From Sodalis glossinidius str. 'morsitans' (lineage in GTDB: Bacteria; Pseudomonadota; Gammaproteobacteria; Enterobacterales; Enterobacteriaceae): a stretch of 64,000 bases of DNA. The position numbers and the translations under genes were made by a program. Positions 48,351-57,698 of the stretch are shown piece after piece. Within the stretch, counting starts at the first letter, position 1, and each line of letters begins with the position of its first letter. The stretch is from assembly GCF_000010085.1 (NCBI RefSeq), contig NC_007712.1:1302001-1366000 (forward strand), given 5' to 3'. The notes beneath the pieces were generated by a model. That model was not told the origin of the DNA. It ran no database searches and saw only the letters and a list, made by a program, of their open reading frames with translations.

Positions 48351-50255
48351 TTAATCACTCTCGCTGCCGGGCGGGGCGGGCGGCTCCGCGGGTAAGTCTG
48401 TGGTGTTATTGCCCAGAAGGATATGATCCAGAATCTGGCGGGTAATCGTTCCCACTGCCGGTCCAACGCCGCCGTTTTCCAGAATGACCACTACGCCCAC
48501 CGTCGGTTTATCATAGGGGGCGAAGGCGGTCATCAGTTTATGGTCGCGCAGGCGTTCGGCGATTTTGTGGGCATTATAGGTTTCGTTGGCCTTCAGACCA
48601 TACACCTGAGCTGTACCGGATTTGGCGGCCGCCTTGTAAGGCGCGTCGGCAAAACTCTTGCGCGCCGTGCCGTTTGGCCGGTTGGCGACGCCATACATGC
48701 CGTCTTTGGCTATTTCCCAGAAGCCGGAATGTGGGTCTCCGATTTGCACATGCTCCGGCTGACGGTAGGGAACCTGGCGGCCGTTTTCCCGCGTGCCGGA
48801 GAGCAGATGCGGCGTCCTCACCGCTCCGTCGTTAATCAGCGTCATCAGCGCCTTGGACATCTGCAGCGGCGTGGCGGTCCAGTAACCCTGGCCGATCCCG
48901 ACCGGAATGGTATCCCCCTGGTACCAGGGTTTTTTAAAGCGTGCGACTTTCCACTCGCGGGTCGGCATCACGCCGGCGCGCTCTTCGGACAGATCGATAC
49001 CGGTATACTGGCCGTAGCCAAATTTGGTCATCCATTCGGAAAGCCGGTCAATGCCCATGTCATACGCTACCTGATAGAAAAAGGTGTCCGCCGACTCCTC
49101 CAGCGCCCGGGTGACGTTCAACCGGCCGTGCCCCCAGCGTTTCCAGTCGCGGTAACGTTTCTCCGAGCCGGGCAATTGCCACCATCCCGGATCGAACAAG
49201 GAGAAATTTTTATTAATGACGCCAAGCGTGAGCGCCGACACCGAAATATAGGGTTTTACAGTGGAGGCGGGCGGATAGACGCCTTGGGTGGCGCGATTGA
49301 TAAGCGGGCGGTTTTCATCTTCCAGCAGCGCGTGGTATTCCTTGCTGGAGATACCGTCGACAAACAGGTTGGGATCGTAGCTCGGGTTGGATACCAGCGC
49401 GCGGATGCCGCCGTCACGGGGATCCACCACGACCACCGAGGCGCGGCTGCCGGCCAGCAGCTTCTCGATATATTGTTGCAGGCTCAGATCCAACGTCAGG
49501 GTAATATCCTTCCCCGCCTGGGGCGGCTGCTCGTGCAGCTGACGGATCACCCGGCCGCGGTTGTTGACTTCCACTTCTTCGTAACCGGTTTTACCGTGCA
49601 GCGCACTTTCATAGTAGCGTTCGATACCCAATTTCCCGATATCGTGCGTCGCGGCATAGTTCGGCAGGATCCCTTCTTTATCCAGACGTTCCACGTCGCG
49701 GTCGTTGATTTTCGACACATAGCCTATGACGTGGGTGAGTGCAGAGCCGTAGGGATAATAGCGACGCTGGTAGCCCTTCACTTCGACGCCGGGAAAGCGG
49801 TACTGGTTGACGGCGAAACGGGCCTGCTGCACGTCGGTCAAACCGACTTTAAGTGGAAGCGATGTAAAACGGCGGGAGCGTTTACGCTCTTTTTCAAAAT
49901 TGGCAATATCATCATCGGTCAAATCGACAATCGGTCGCATGTCGGCAATCGTCTGCGCTAAATTGTCTACCTTTTCCGGTACCAGTTCCAACTGATAGAT
50001 GGTGCGGTTCAGCGCCAGGGGCGTGCCGTTGCGATCGTAGATAATGCCGCGGCTCGGCGTGATAGGCACCAGCTTGATGCGGTTTTCATTGGAGCGCGTG
50101 CGGTAATCCTCGAAGCGGGTAATTTGCAAATGGTACAGATTGACGATGAGGACGCCGCTCAGCAGCAATATGCCGGCGAACGCCACTAGTGCGCGACGCA
50201 CAAATAGCGCCGACTCGGCTGAATAGTCGCGAAAGGGGTTACGTTCTATTTTCAT
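48351..50255 (-). CDS. mrdA: Penicillin-binding protein 2 (MrdA)
   Basis: A complete 634-residue transpeptidase of the elongasome, which cross-links glycan made by RodA. One N-terminal membrane helix (about 20-45), a pedestal domain, then the transpeptidase motifs PPASTVKPY (active Ser about 330), ESADTFFYQ and AAKSGTAQVYG. The C-terminal Pro-rich tail is normal. It is first of the mrdA-mrdB pair. Confidence 0.97.
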   Translation of the reverse strand: MKIERNPFRDYSAESALFVRRALVAFAGILLLSGVLIVNLYHLQITRFEDYRTRSNENRIKLVPITPSRGIIYDRNGTPLALNRTIYQLELVPEKVDNLAQTIADMRPIVDLTDDDIANFEKERKRSRRFTSLPLKVGLTDVQQARFAVNQYRFPGVEVKGYQRRYYPYGSALTHVIGYVSKINDRDVERLDKEGILPNYAATHDIGKLGIERYYESALHGKTGYEEVEVNNRGRVIRQLHEQPPQAGKDITLTLDLSLQQYIEKLLAGSRASVVVVDPRDGGIRALVSNPSYDPNLFVDGISSKEYHALLEDENRPLINRATQGVYPPASTVKPYISVSALTLGVINKNFSLFDPGWWQLPGSEKRYRDWKRWGHGRLNVTRALEESADTFFYQVAYDMGIDRLSEWMTKFGYGQYTGIDLSEERAGVMPTREWKVARFKKPWYQGDTIPVGIGQGYWTATPLQMSKALMTLINDGAVRTPHLLSGTRENGRQVPYRQPEHVQIGDPHSGFWEIAKDGMYGVANRPNGTARKSFADAPYKAAAKSGTAQVYGLKANETYNAHKIAERLRDHKLMTAFAPYDKPTVGVVVILENGGVGPAVGTITRQILDHILLGNNTTDLPAEPPAPPGSESD

Positions 50256-50292
50256 TCAGCGGAATTAGTTCACGTTAATCATCGTCGCCGCG

Positions 50293-50763
50293 TTACTCAC
50301 GGTGATAAGGGTGATTGGTTGTAATGCTCCACGCACGATACAGGCTCTCCGCGACCAGCACCCGGACCAGCGGATGCGGTAAAGTTAACGGGGACAGCGA
50401 CCAGCTTTGCTCGGCCCCTGCCTTGCAGGCAGGGGCCAGCCCCTCGGGCCCGCCGATAAGGAAACTGACATCGCGCCCGTCTTGTTTCCAGCGCTCGAGC
50501 TGCTGCGCCAGCCGCGGTGTTTCCCAGCGCGCGCCGGGGATGTCCAGCGTAACAATGCGGTTCCCTTTTGCTACCGCTGCTAGCATCTGCTCGCCTTCCT
50601 TGTCCAGGATACGTGCAATATCCGCGTTTTTGCCGCGCTTACCGGCCGCAATTTCCGTCAGGTCGAAGGGCAAATCTTTGGGAAAGCGCTTAAGATAGTC
50701 GCTAAACCCGGTCTGCACCCAGTCCGGCATTTTGGTGCCGATGGCGATAAGCTGCAGTCTCAC
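50293..50763 (-). CDS. rlmH: 23S rRNA pseudouridine-1915 methyltransferase RlmH
   Basis: A 156-residue SPOUT-family enzyme that methylates pseudouridine 1915 in helix 69 of 23S rRNA. The knot region shows VSFLIGGPEGLAPACKAGAE and SLSPLTLPHPLVRVLVAESL, with YRAWSITTNHPYHRE at the C-terminus. Length equals the E. coli enzyme within one residue. It follows rsfS by three bases, as in E. coli. Confidence 0.96.
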   Translation of the reverse strand: MRLQLIAIGTKMPDWVQTGFSDYLKRFPKDLPFDLTEIAAGKRGKNADIARILDKEGEQMLAAVAKGNRIVTLDIPGARWETPRLAQQLERWKQDGRDVSFLIGGPEGLAPACKAGAEQSWSLSPLTLPHPLVRVLVAESLYRAWSITTNHPYHRE

Positions 50764-50766
50764 CCC

Positions 50767-51084
50767 TCAGCTCCAGAGCTTTTCCAGCTCATACAGACGG
50801 CGGCTTTCTTCCTGCATCACATGCACAATCACATCACCCAGGTCGACCACGATCCAGTCGGCGGCGTTTTCCCCCTCTACGCCCAGCGGCATCAGGCCGG
50901 CGGCACGCGACGCCTGTACCACATGGTTGGCAATGGACATGACATGGCGGCTGGATGTCCCGGTGCAGATCACCATGCAATCTGTAATGCTCGACTTGCC
51001 GCGCACGTCGAGGGTAATAATGTCCTGCCCTTTCAAATCGTCTATCTTGTCAACAACAAAATCTTTGAGCATGGTATCAAGCAA
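50767..51084 (-). CDS. rsfS: Ribosome silencing factor RsfS (YbeB), TTG start
   Basis: The conserved protein (KDFVVDKIDDLKGQDIITLD, ITDCMVICTGTSSRHVMSIA, GENAADWIVVDLGDVIVHVM, ESRRLYELEKLWS) binds ribosomal protein L14 and blocks subunit joining in stationary phase. I place the start at TTG 51084 because it gives 105 residues, the E. coli length, and has GGAGG eight bases upstream. The ATG four codons later and the ATG at 51111 fit less well. Confidence 0.9.
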   Translation of the reverse strand: MLDTMLKDFVVDKIDDLKGQDIITLDVRGKSSITDCMVICTGTSSRHVMSIANHVVQASRAAGLMPLGVEGENAADWIVVDLGDVIVHVMQEESRRLYELEKLWS

Positions 51085-51253
51085 AGGTTCCCCCTCCGGT
51101 ATGCTTCGCACGCGCCACGCTGAAACAGGGTGACGCTAGTCAATGGGATAGCTGCCAGGCGCCGGTTGACCGCGGAATGAACAGAGATTAACAGCGCCGG
51201 CCAGGCCGGCGAAGAAGAGAAGATAAGGCGCATAGCATAGCATAGCGCGCGCA

Positions 51254-51907
51254 CTAACGGTATAAGCCCTGTGCGTCAATATAACCTTGCACCGAGGGAG
51301 GGAGCAGGCCGTCGCAGGCGCGGCCTTCCCGATAGCGCGCGCGGATATCGCTGGCGGAAATGGCCAGTTGCTGCGTGGCCGCGCAATAGATAAGCCCCGC
51401 CGGTTGCTGGTGCAGCGCCTGCGGATCGCGGGTCAGCCGGCGGGCGAGCCAGCGATTGTCGCGCTCATCGGCCAGCCCGTAGTCATAACCGGGCCGGGCG
51501 CACACCAGCAGATGGCATAACGCCGGCAATTCCAGGCCGCGATGCCATTGCGTCAGAGTCAGCAGCGAATCCTGGCCGATAATGAAGGCCAGCGGCGAGT
51601 CCGGGCCATACTCGCGGCGTAGCGCTTCAAACGTGTCTACCGTATAAGAAGGCGTCGGGCGCTGGAGTTCGCGCTCATCAAGGGTGAATATGGGATCGGG
51701 CAATTCGGCAATCGCCAGCCGCGCCATCGCCAGCCGCTGCTGCGCAGACGCCACCGGCTGCGGCCGGTGCGGCGGGACATTGTTCGGCAGCAGGATCACC
51801 CGCTGCAGGTTGACAAGGCGCGCCAGCGCGATGACCGGCCGCAGGTGGCCGTAGTGGATAGGGTCGAACGTGCCTCCGTAAAAGGCGGTGAGCGCGCGTT
51901 CAGACAT
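51254..51907 (-). CDS. nadD: Nicotinate-nucleotide adenylyltransferase NadD
   Basis: A 218-residue nucleotidyltransferase that makes deamido-NAD from nicotinate mononucleotide and ATP. The signature GGTFDPIHYGHLRPV is at the N-terminus, and AISASDIRARYREG is the C-terminal ATP-binding motif. FIIGQDSLLTLTQWHRG is the substrate region. Start ATG 51907 overlaps the end of holA by eight bases. Intact and essential. Confidence 0.96.
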   Translation of the reverse strand: MSERALTAFYGGTFDPIHYGHLRPVIALARLVNLQRVILLPNNVPPHRPQPVASAQQRLAMARLAIAELPDPIFTLDERELQRPTPSYTVDTFEALRREYGPDSPLAFIIGQDSLLTLTQWHRGLELPALCHLLVCARPGYDYGLADERDNRWLARRLTRDPQALHQQPAGLIYCAATQQLAISASDIRARYREGRACDGLLPPSVQGYIDAQGLYR

Positions 51908-52931
51908 CAAACATTGCCGTGGGCAGCGATTTGCCGCACAACAATAACGCCAGGGCGTTCAGATCGGACCATACGGGGTAGCCATAATCCTGTTTGAGCG
52001 CCAGTTCGATTTTCGTCATCAGTGCCACCGTATCGCGCAACTGCGCCAGAGTAAGCCGCCCTATGGCCTGCGTCAGCAGCGAACGGCGGTTCTGCCAGAC
52101 CTTGTGGCGGTCGAACAGGGTACGCAGCGGCGCGACGGCCGTTTGCCGTTTGAGCGTCAGCAGCAGCAGGACTTCGCGCTGGATGCTGCGCAACAGGATG
52201 ACCGGCTCCGTGGCCTCCAGCCGCAACTGACGCAAAATATGCGCGGCGCGTTTGCTTTTGTCCGCCAACGCGGCGTCGACCCAGTGAAACGGCGTGAAGT
52301 GTGCGGCGTCGTTCACCGCCGCTTCGACCCGCGGCAGCGTCAGACTGCCGTCAGGATAAAGCAGCGACAATCGTTCCAGCGCCTGGGCCAGCGCTAGCAG
52401 GTTGCCCTCGTAGCAATAACACAATAGCTGGCAGGCGGCATCATCCAGCGTCAGCTTCATACTCGCGGCACGTCTTGCCACCCAGCGCGGCAGCTGCGCC
52501 TGCTCCGGCGTGGTGCAGCTCACCAGCACCGCGTTTTGACTCAGTGCCTTGAACCAGGAGTCGTTCTCCGTGGCGCGGGTCAGCTTGCTGCCGCGTAGGA
52601 TCAAGAGCACGTCGTCATGCAACAGCGACGCCAGCTGGAGCATTTTTTCCGCCATGGCGGCGTTGATGCCGCCGTCCGGCAGGACAAGCAGCAGCGTTTG
52701 CCGACTGGCGAACAGACTGCGCGCCTGGCACAGACTGAAAATCGCGTCCCAATCGGTGGCGGCGTCCAGCGTGACGCTGAAACGCTCGTCGAATTGCTGC
52801 GCCTGTGCCCGGTCGCGAATGCGATCCTGGCTTTCCTGTAGCAGCAGCGGATCGTTGCCAAACAGCAGATAACATGGGCGCAGTGCTTCCAGTAATTGCG
52901 CAGCCAACTGTTCGGCATACAGCCGAATCAT
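51900..52931 (-). CDS. holA: DNA polymerase III delta subunit HolA
   Basis: A 343-residue clamp-loader subunit, the same length as in E. coli. It opens the beta clamp. The N-terminus MIRLYAEQLAAQLLEALRPC, then YLLFGNDPLLLQESQDRIRD is typical. The frame is open for nine more codons upstream, but ATG 52931 gives the family start. It lies between lptE (34 bases upstream) and nadD (overlapping). Confidence 0.95.
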   Translation of the reverse strand: MIRLYAEQLAAQLLEALRPCYLLFGNDPLLLQESQDRIRDRAQAQQFDERFSVTLDAATDWDAIFSLCQARSLFASRQTLLLVLPDGGINAAMAEKMLQLASLLHDDVLLILRGSKLTRATENDSWFKALSQNAVLVSCTTPEQAQLPRWVARRAASMKLTLDDAACQLLCYCYEGNLLALAQALERLSLLYPDGSLTLPRVEAAVNDAAHFTPFHWVDAALADKSKRAAHILRQLRLEATEPVILLRSIQREVLLLLTLKRQTAVAPLRTLFDRHKVWQNRRSLLTQAIGRLTLAQLRDTVALMTKIELALKQDYGYPVWSDLNALALLLCGKSLPTAMFDV

Positions 52932-52965
52932 GACGCTGACCGCCGTTTCACCAGACACAGGGTCA

Positions 52966-53544
52966 TCAGGAGGCCGGCGCCACCGGCTGCGGTGGCTGCT
53001 GCTGTTTCAGTTTTGCGTCCAGCGCCTTATCCGCCTCTTCCGCGGCATGCACTGTCAGCAGCTTACGTACCAGCTGCTGCGCGGCCTGCTGGCGCATCTC
53101 CTGGCGAATAATATCCCCTTCGGCATCCTTCGCCAGCGCCGTTAGCGGGTTATCGAAGAACGAGCGATAAACCTTGACGTCGATAGGATAGTAATCTTCG
53201 CCGGGCATCAGGACCTGCGCGTGTACGCCCAGCGTCATCTGGTATTCGGCGGTTTTACCGTCCTGAAACACCGAGGCGGTGACCTGATTTTCCGAGGAAT
53301 TGACAATACGCAGCGACGGCAGCGTATTGTTTTTGTCCTGGGCGTCGTCAACCAGCGTCACATCGTTCAGACGTAGTTCCGCCCGCACGGCGCGGGTGAG
53401 CGGCCCGTAAGGATCATAACTGTTCAGGGTCATGGTTTTCATTTCGGTCGGCACCTGGTCTGTGGTGCCGCGCAGGTGATAACCACAGCCGGCGGTGATC
53501 GTCACCGCCAGGCCCAGTACCAGTGCTAAAGTCCAATATCGCAC
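52966..53544 (-). CDS. lptE: LPS-assembly lipoprotein LptE
   Basis: A 192-residue outer-membrane lipoprotein that plugs LptD and delivers lipopolysaccharide to the cell surface. The lipobox is ITAGC (Cys20), followed by GYHLRGTTDQVPTEMKTM. FFDNPLTALAKDAEGDIIRQ and EMRQQAAQQLVRKLLTV are conserved. It follows leuS by 14 bases, as in E. coli. Intact. Confidence 0.96.
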   Translation of the reverse strand: MRYWTLALVLGLAVTITAGCGYHLRGTTDQVPTEMKTMTLNSYDPYGPLTRAVRAELRLNDVTLVDDAQDKNNTLPSLRIVNSSENQVTASVFQDGKTAEYQMTLGVHAQVLMPGEDYYPIDVKVYRSFFDNPLTALAKDAEGDIIRQEMRQQAAQQLVRKLLTVHAAEEADKALDAKLKQQQPPQPVAPAS

Positions 53545-53558
53545 AACGCCTCCTTCTG

Positions 53559-56141
53559 TTAACCCACAACCAGGTTAAGCAGCTTACCCGGTACATAAAT
53601 CACTTTGCGCACCGTGGTCCCTTCAAGATGTTTCGCCACTAGATGTTCCTGGGAGGCGCGTTCACACACCAGGGCTTCGTCCGCATCTGCGGGCACGGTA
53701 ATCCTGCCGCGCAGCTTGCCGTTGACCTGAATGACCACCAGCTTGGCGTCTTCCACCATAGCGGCCTCATCTGCGACCGGCCACGGTGCATTATCGATGT
53801 CCCCTTCGCCGCCCAGCGCCCGCCAGAGCGTAAAGCAGGCATGCGGGGTGAAAGGATAAAGCATCCGTACAACCGCTACCAGCGCCTCCTGCAGCAGAGC
53901 GCGATCCTGCCCGGTCTGCTGCGGCGCGCGTGCCAGCTTGTTCATTAATTCCATAATGGCGGCGATGGCGGTGTTGAACGTCTGACGGCGGCCGATATCG
54001 TCGGTGACTTTGGCGATAGTTTTATGCACCTCGCGGCGCAGCGCCTTTTGTTCGTCGTTCAGGGCGTCGATATCCAGTGCGCCCACCGGACCCTGCTGGG
54101 GATGCTCATAGGCCAGTTTCCAAACGCGCTTCAGGAACCGGTTGGCCCCTTCCACACCGGATTCCTGCCATTCGAGCGTCATTTCCGCCGGTGAGGCGAA
54201 CATCATAAACAGGCGCACCGTGTCGGCGCCGTATTTCTCGACCATTTCCTGCGGGTCGATACCGTTATTTTTCGATTTCGACATTTTACTCATGCCGGCG
54301 TACACCAGCTCGCGGCCGCTGGCATCGGTCGATTTCACGATGCGGCCTTTCTCATCCCGTTCCACGCTGACCTCCAGCGGCGACACCCAGACGCGCTCGC
54401 CGCTGGAGGTCAGATAGTAGAAGGCGTCGGCCAGCACCATCCCCTGGCACAGCAAACGCTTGGCCGGCTCGTCGGAGGTGACCAGACCCGCGTCGCGCAG
54501 CAGCTTGTGATAGAAACGAAAATACATGAGATGCATGATGGCATGTTCAATGCCGCCGATGTACTGATCCACCGGCAGCCAATAGTTGGCGGCGGCCGGA
54601 TCGAGCATGCCGCGGTCATAATCCGGGCATGTATAGCGCGCGTAATACCAGGAAGATTCCATGAAGGTATCGAAGGTATCGGTTTCACGCAGCGCGGGCT
54701 GGCCGTTGTAGGTGGTTTTCGCCCAGTCCGGATCGGCTTTCAGCGGGCTGGAAATGCCGTCCATCACCACGTCTTCCGGTAGGACAACCGGCAGCTGATC
54801 TTCCGGTGTCGGCACGACGGTACCGTCTTCAAGCGTCATCATCGGAATCGGCGCTCCCCAGTAGCGCTGGCGGGAAACCCCCCAATCGCGCAGGCGATAG
54901 TTCACCTTGCGCTCGCCGACGCCCTGCGCCACCAGCGCATCGGCGATGGCGTTGAAGCCCGCCTGGAAGTCCAGACCATCAAATTCACCGGAATTGAACA
55001 GAACGCCTTTTTCAGTCATCGCCTGAGCGCTGAGATCCGGCTCGCTACCGTCGGCATTGCGGATAACTGGTTTCACTGGCAAGTCATATTTGCGGGCGAA
55101 CTCAAAATCGCGCTGGTCATGCCCCGGCACCGCCATGACAGCACCCGTGCCGTAATCCATCAGCACAAAGTTGGCGACCCAGACCGGCAGCATCTCGCCG
55201 GTCAGCGGATGCACCGCATGCAGGCCGGTGGCCATGCCCTTTTTCTCCATCGTGGCCATGTCCGCTTCCGCCACTTTGGTGGTGCGGCATTCCTGAATAA
55301 AATCGGCCAGGGCTGGATTGGACGCCGCCGCCTGCAGCGAAAGCGGATGACCCGCCGCTACCGCGACATAGGTTGTACCCATAAAAGTGTCCGGGCGCGT
55401 GGTGTAAACCGTCAGCGTCTCTTCGCTGTCTGCGACCTGGAACGTAATTTCCACCCCTTCTGAGCGGCCGATCCAGTTGCGTTGCATGGTTTTCACCTGC
55501 TCGGGCCAGCTCTCCAGCTTGTCCAAATCGTACAAGAGCTGGTCGGCGTAGGCGGTAATCTTCACGAACCACTGCGGTATTTCCTTGCGCTCGACCTTGG
55601 TGTCACAGCGCCAGCAGCAGCCGTCGATGACCTGTTCATTGGCCAGCACCGTCTGATCCTGCGGGCACCAGTTGACCGCGGAAGTCTTTTTATACACCAG
55701 CCCCTTTTCATACAGGCGGGTGAAAAACCACTGCTCCCAGCGGTAATAGTCCGGGCGGCAGGTGGTGACTTCACGGCTCCAGTCGTAGCCGAAGCCCAGC
55801 AGTTTAAGCTGGTTTTTCATGTAATCGATATTGGCGTAGGTCCAGGGTGCCGGAGCGGTGTTATTTTTCACCGCGGCCCCTTCGGCGGGCAGGCCGAACG
55901 CATCCCAGCCGATAGGCTGCAGGACGTTTTTGCCTAGCATGCGCTGATAGCGGGCTATCACATCGCCGATGGTGTAGTTGCGGACATGCCCCATGTGTAG
56001 GCGGCCGGAAGGATAGGGCAGCATGGAAAGGCAGTAGTACTTTTCCTTGCAGGGGTCTTCGGTAACCTTGAACGTATCGTTTTCATGCCAGTGTTGCTGG
56101 ACGGTGGATTCTATCTCTTCCGGGCGATAAAGCTCTTGCAT
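53559..56141 (-). CDS. leuS: Leucyl-tRNA synthetase
   Basis: A complete 860-residue class I synthetase that charges tRNA(Leu). The HIGH-type motif is HMGHVRNYTIGD near residue 42. The editing domain includes VYTTRPDTFMGTTYVAVA. The KMSKS motif is MSKMSKSKNNGIDPQ near 620. The length equals E. coli LeuS. First gene of the leuS-lptE-holA-nadD operon; the divergent ybeL lies upstream across a 269-base gap. Confidence 0.98.
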   Translation of the reverse strand: MQELYRPEEIESTVQQHWHENDTFKVTEDPCKEKYYCLSMLPYPSGRLHMGHVRNYTIGDVIARYQRMLGKNVLQPIGWDAFGLPAEGAAVKNNTAPAPWTYANIDYMKNQLKLLGFGYDWSREVTTCRPDYYRWEQWFFTRLYEKGLVYKKTSAVNWCPQDQTVLANEQVIDGCCWRCDTKVERKEIPQWFVKITAYADQLLYDLDKLESWPEQVKTMQRNWIGRSEGVEITFQVADSEETLTVYTTRPDTFMGTTYVAVAAGHPLSLQAAASNPALADFIQECRTTKVAEADMATMEKKGMATGLHAVHPLTGEMLPVWVANFVLMDYGTGAVMAVPGHDQRDFEFARKYDLPVKPVIRNADGSEPDLSAQAMTEKGVLFNSGEFDGLDFQAGFNAIADALVAQGVGERKVNYRLRDWGVSRQRYWGAPIPMMTLEDGTVVPTPEDQLPVVLPEDVVMDGISSPLKADPDWAKTTYNGQPALRETDTFDTFMESSWYYARYTCPDYDRGMLDPAAANYWLPVDQYIGGIEHAIMHLMYFRFYHKLLRDAGLVTSDEPAKRLLCQGMVLADAFYYLTSSGERVWVSPLEVSVERDEKGRIVKSTDASGRELVYAGMSKMSKSKNNGIDPQEMVEKYGADTVRLFMMFASPAEMTLEWQESGVEGANRFLKRVWKLAYEHPQQGPVGALDIDALNDEQKALRREVHKTIAKVTDDIGRRQTFNTAIAAIMELMNKLARAPQQTGQDRALLQEALVAVVRMLYPFTPHACFTLWRALGGEGDIDNAPWPVADEAAMVEDAKLVVIQVNGKLRGRITVPADADEALVCERASQEHLVAKHLEGTTVRKVIYVPGKLLNLVVG

Positions 56142-56410
56142 GGCAGCCAGTGGTCCTTAAGTGAAATACGGCGACGCTCGCGCAGGGAGCGTATGAAGCA
56201 TAATGCTAGTATCCGTCTAGCATAGCTGATAAGCGATAGTGGCAACAACACCCAGCGCCCGGCTGGGCCGTTTTTCTGCCGATATTCGCGGCGAGCGTGG
56301 CAAATCCCCCTCGCGTGAGGTGCGTGACACCGGGCGCGCAGACCGTTTTGAACTAAAATAATGAAGACGATGACAACGAGCCGGCAGCACCGCCGGTCAA
56401 GGAGAAAATA

Positions 56411-56890
56411 ATGGACAATGTCGCGCAACATTACCATCAATTGCTTACTTCGCTGACCCAGCGGCTGGAACAAGGGGAACGGGATATCGACGCGCTTGAG
56501 GCGGATGCCCGCCGGAGCCTGCTGGCCAGCGGCGATCTTACCCCCCTGGAGGTGGAGAACGTGACCCGCGCGGTGCGCCGGGATCTGGAGGAGTTTGCCC
56601 GCAGTTACGATGAAAGCCGTGAGCAGGATGACGAAAGCGTGTTTTTGCGGGTGATTAAGGAGAGCTTATGGCAGCGGCTGGCGGATATTACCGATAGGAC
56701 GCAGTTGGAATGGAAAGAGGTGTTCAAGGACGTCAGCCACCAAGGCGTCTACCACAGCGGAGAAGTAGTCGGCCTGGGCAATCTGGTGTGCGAACGCTGT
56801 CATCATACGCTGGCGTTCTATACCCCGGAAACCTTGCCGCTTTGCCCGGATTGCAGCTTCGATGAATTTCATCGTCAGCCGTTCCGTTAA
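56411..56890 (+). CDS. ybeL: YbeL, DUF1451 zinc-ribbon protein
   Basis: A 159-residue protein. The helical N-terminus (DNVAQHYHQLLTSLTQRLEQ) is followed by a C-terminal zinc ribbon with CERCHHTL and LCPDCSFDEFH. It matches E. coli YbeL, of unknown function. ATG 56411 is preceded by AAGGAGAAAATA, a good ribosome site. It is divergent from leuS and convergent with gltL. Intact. Confidence 0.93.
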   Translation: MDNVAQHYHQLLTSLTQRLEQGERDIDALEADARRSLLASGDLTPLEVENVTRAVRRDLEEFARSYDESREQDDESVFLRVIKESLWQRLADITDRTQLEWKEVFKDVSHQGVYHSGEVVGLGNLVCERCHHTLAFYTPETLPLCPDCSFDEFHRQPFR

Positions 56891-56924
56891 GGGCGCCGGC
56901 GGTAGACCAGGGACAACAATAGAG

Positions 56925-56962
56925 GCGCGGCAGGGCGGGAGCAGAGATTCTCCCTGCCGTGC
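56925..56962. terminator. Hairpin between convergent ybeL and gltL
   Basis: GCGCGGCAGGG and CCCTGCCGTGC pair across a 16-base loop. No T-run follows on either strand, so a terminator role is tentative. Confidence 0.45.
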
Positions 56963-56972
56963 GGTGGGACGA

Positions 56973-57698
56973 TTAATGCAGGATTTTCGCCAGGAAATCG
57001 CGGGCGCGGTCCGACTGGGGATGGGCAAAAAACGCCTCTTTCGGCGTATCTTCGATAATGCGGCCCTCATCCATGAAAATGACCCGGTTGGCCACTTTGC
57101 GCGCAAAGCCCATTTCATGGGTGACCACCATCATTGTCATCCCCTCCTGGGCCAGTTCCACCATGACATCCAGCACTTCGTTTATCATTTCCGGATCCAG
57201 CGCGGAGGTGGGTTCGTCGAACAGCATTGCAACCGGATCCATGCACAGCGCCCGGGCGATCGCCACGCTCTGCTGCTGGCTGCCGGACAGCTGACCCGGG
57301 AATTTGCTGGCGTGCGCCGCCAGACCCACCCGCTCCAGCAGGGCTTGCCCTTTGGTACGCGCCGCCCCTTTGTCGCGTTTCAAAACCTTCACCTGCGCCA
57401 GAGTCAAGTTGTCGATAATCGACAGATGGGGAAATAGCTCAAAATGCTGGAACACCATGCCCACCTTGCTGCGCAACTGCGCCAGATTAGTACGTTTGTC
57501 GCTAACGCTGATGCCGTTGACATGGATTTCTCCTTCCTGAATGGGTTCCAGGCCGTTAACGGTTTTGATAAGCGTCGATTTACAGGAGCCTGAAGGGCCG
57601 CACACCACGACCACTTCGCCTTTATTGACCTCGGTTGAGCAGTCGGTCAGCACCTGAAAGTGACCATACCACTTGGAAATATTTTTCAGGGAAATCAT
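56973..57698 (-). CDS. gltL: Glutamate/aspartate ABC transporter ATPase GltL, signature residues substituted
   Basis: A full-length 241-residue ABC ATPase matching E. coli GltL (MISLKNISKWYGHFQVLTDC, VGMVFQHFELFPHLSIIDNL, MLFDEPTSALDPEMINEVLD, VVTHEMGFARKVANRVIFMD). Three conserved ATPase positions are changed. Walker A reads GPSGSCKST, with Cys for the Gly before Lys; the ABC signature reads LSGSQQQS, with Ser for Gly of LSGGQ and Ser for the following Arg. Walker B and the switch His are normal. It overlaps gltK by four bases. I list it as a CDS because the frame is open, but ATPase activity is doubtful. Confidence 0.9.
   Translation of the reverse strand: MISLKNISKWYGHFQVLTDCSTEVNKGEVVVVCGPSGSCKSTLIKTVNGLEPIQEGEIHVNGISVSDKRTNLAQLRSKVGMVFQHFELFPHLSIIDNLTLAQVKVLKRDKGAARTKGQALLERVGLAAHASKFPGQLSGSQQQSVAIARALCMDPVAMLFDEPTSALDPEMINEVLDVMVELAQEGMTMMVVTHEMGFARKVANRVIFMDEGRIIEDTPKEAFFAHPQSDRARDFLAKILH

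Noticed and set aside
48423..49961. 512-codon plus-strand ORF opposite mrdA
   Set aside because: Long antisense open frame caused by codon bias in mrdA; the minus-strand product is clearly PBP2.
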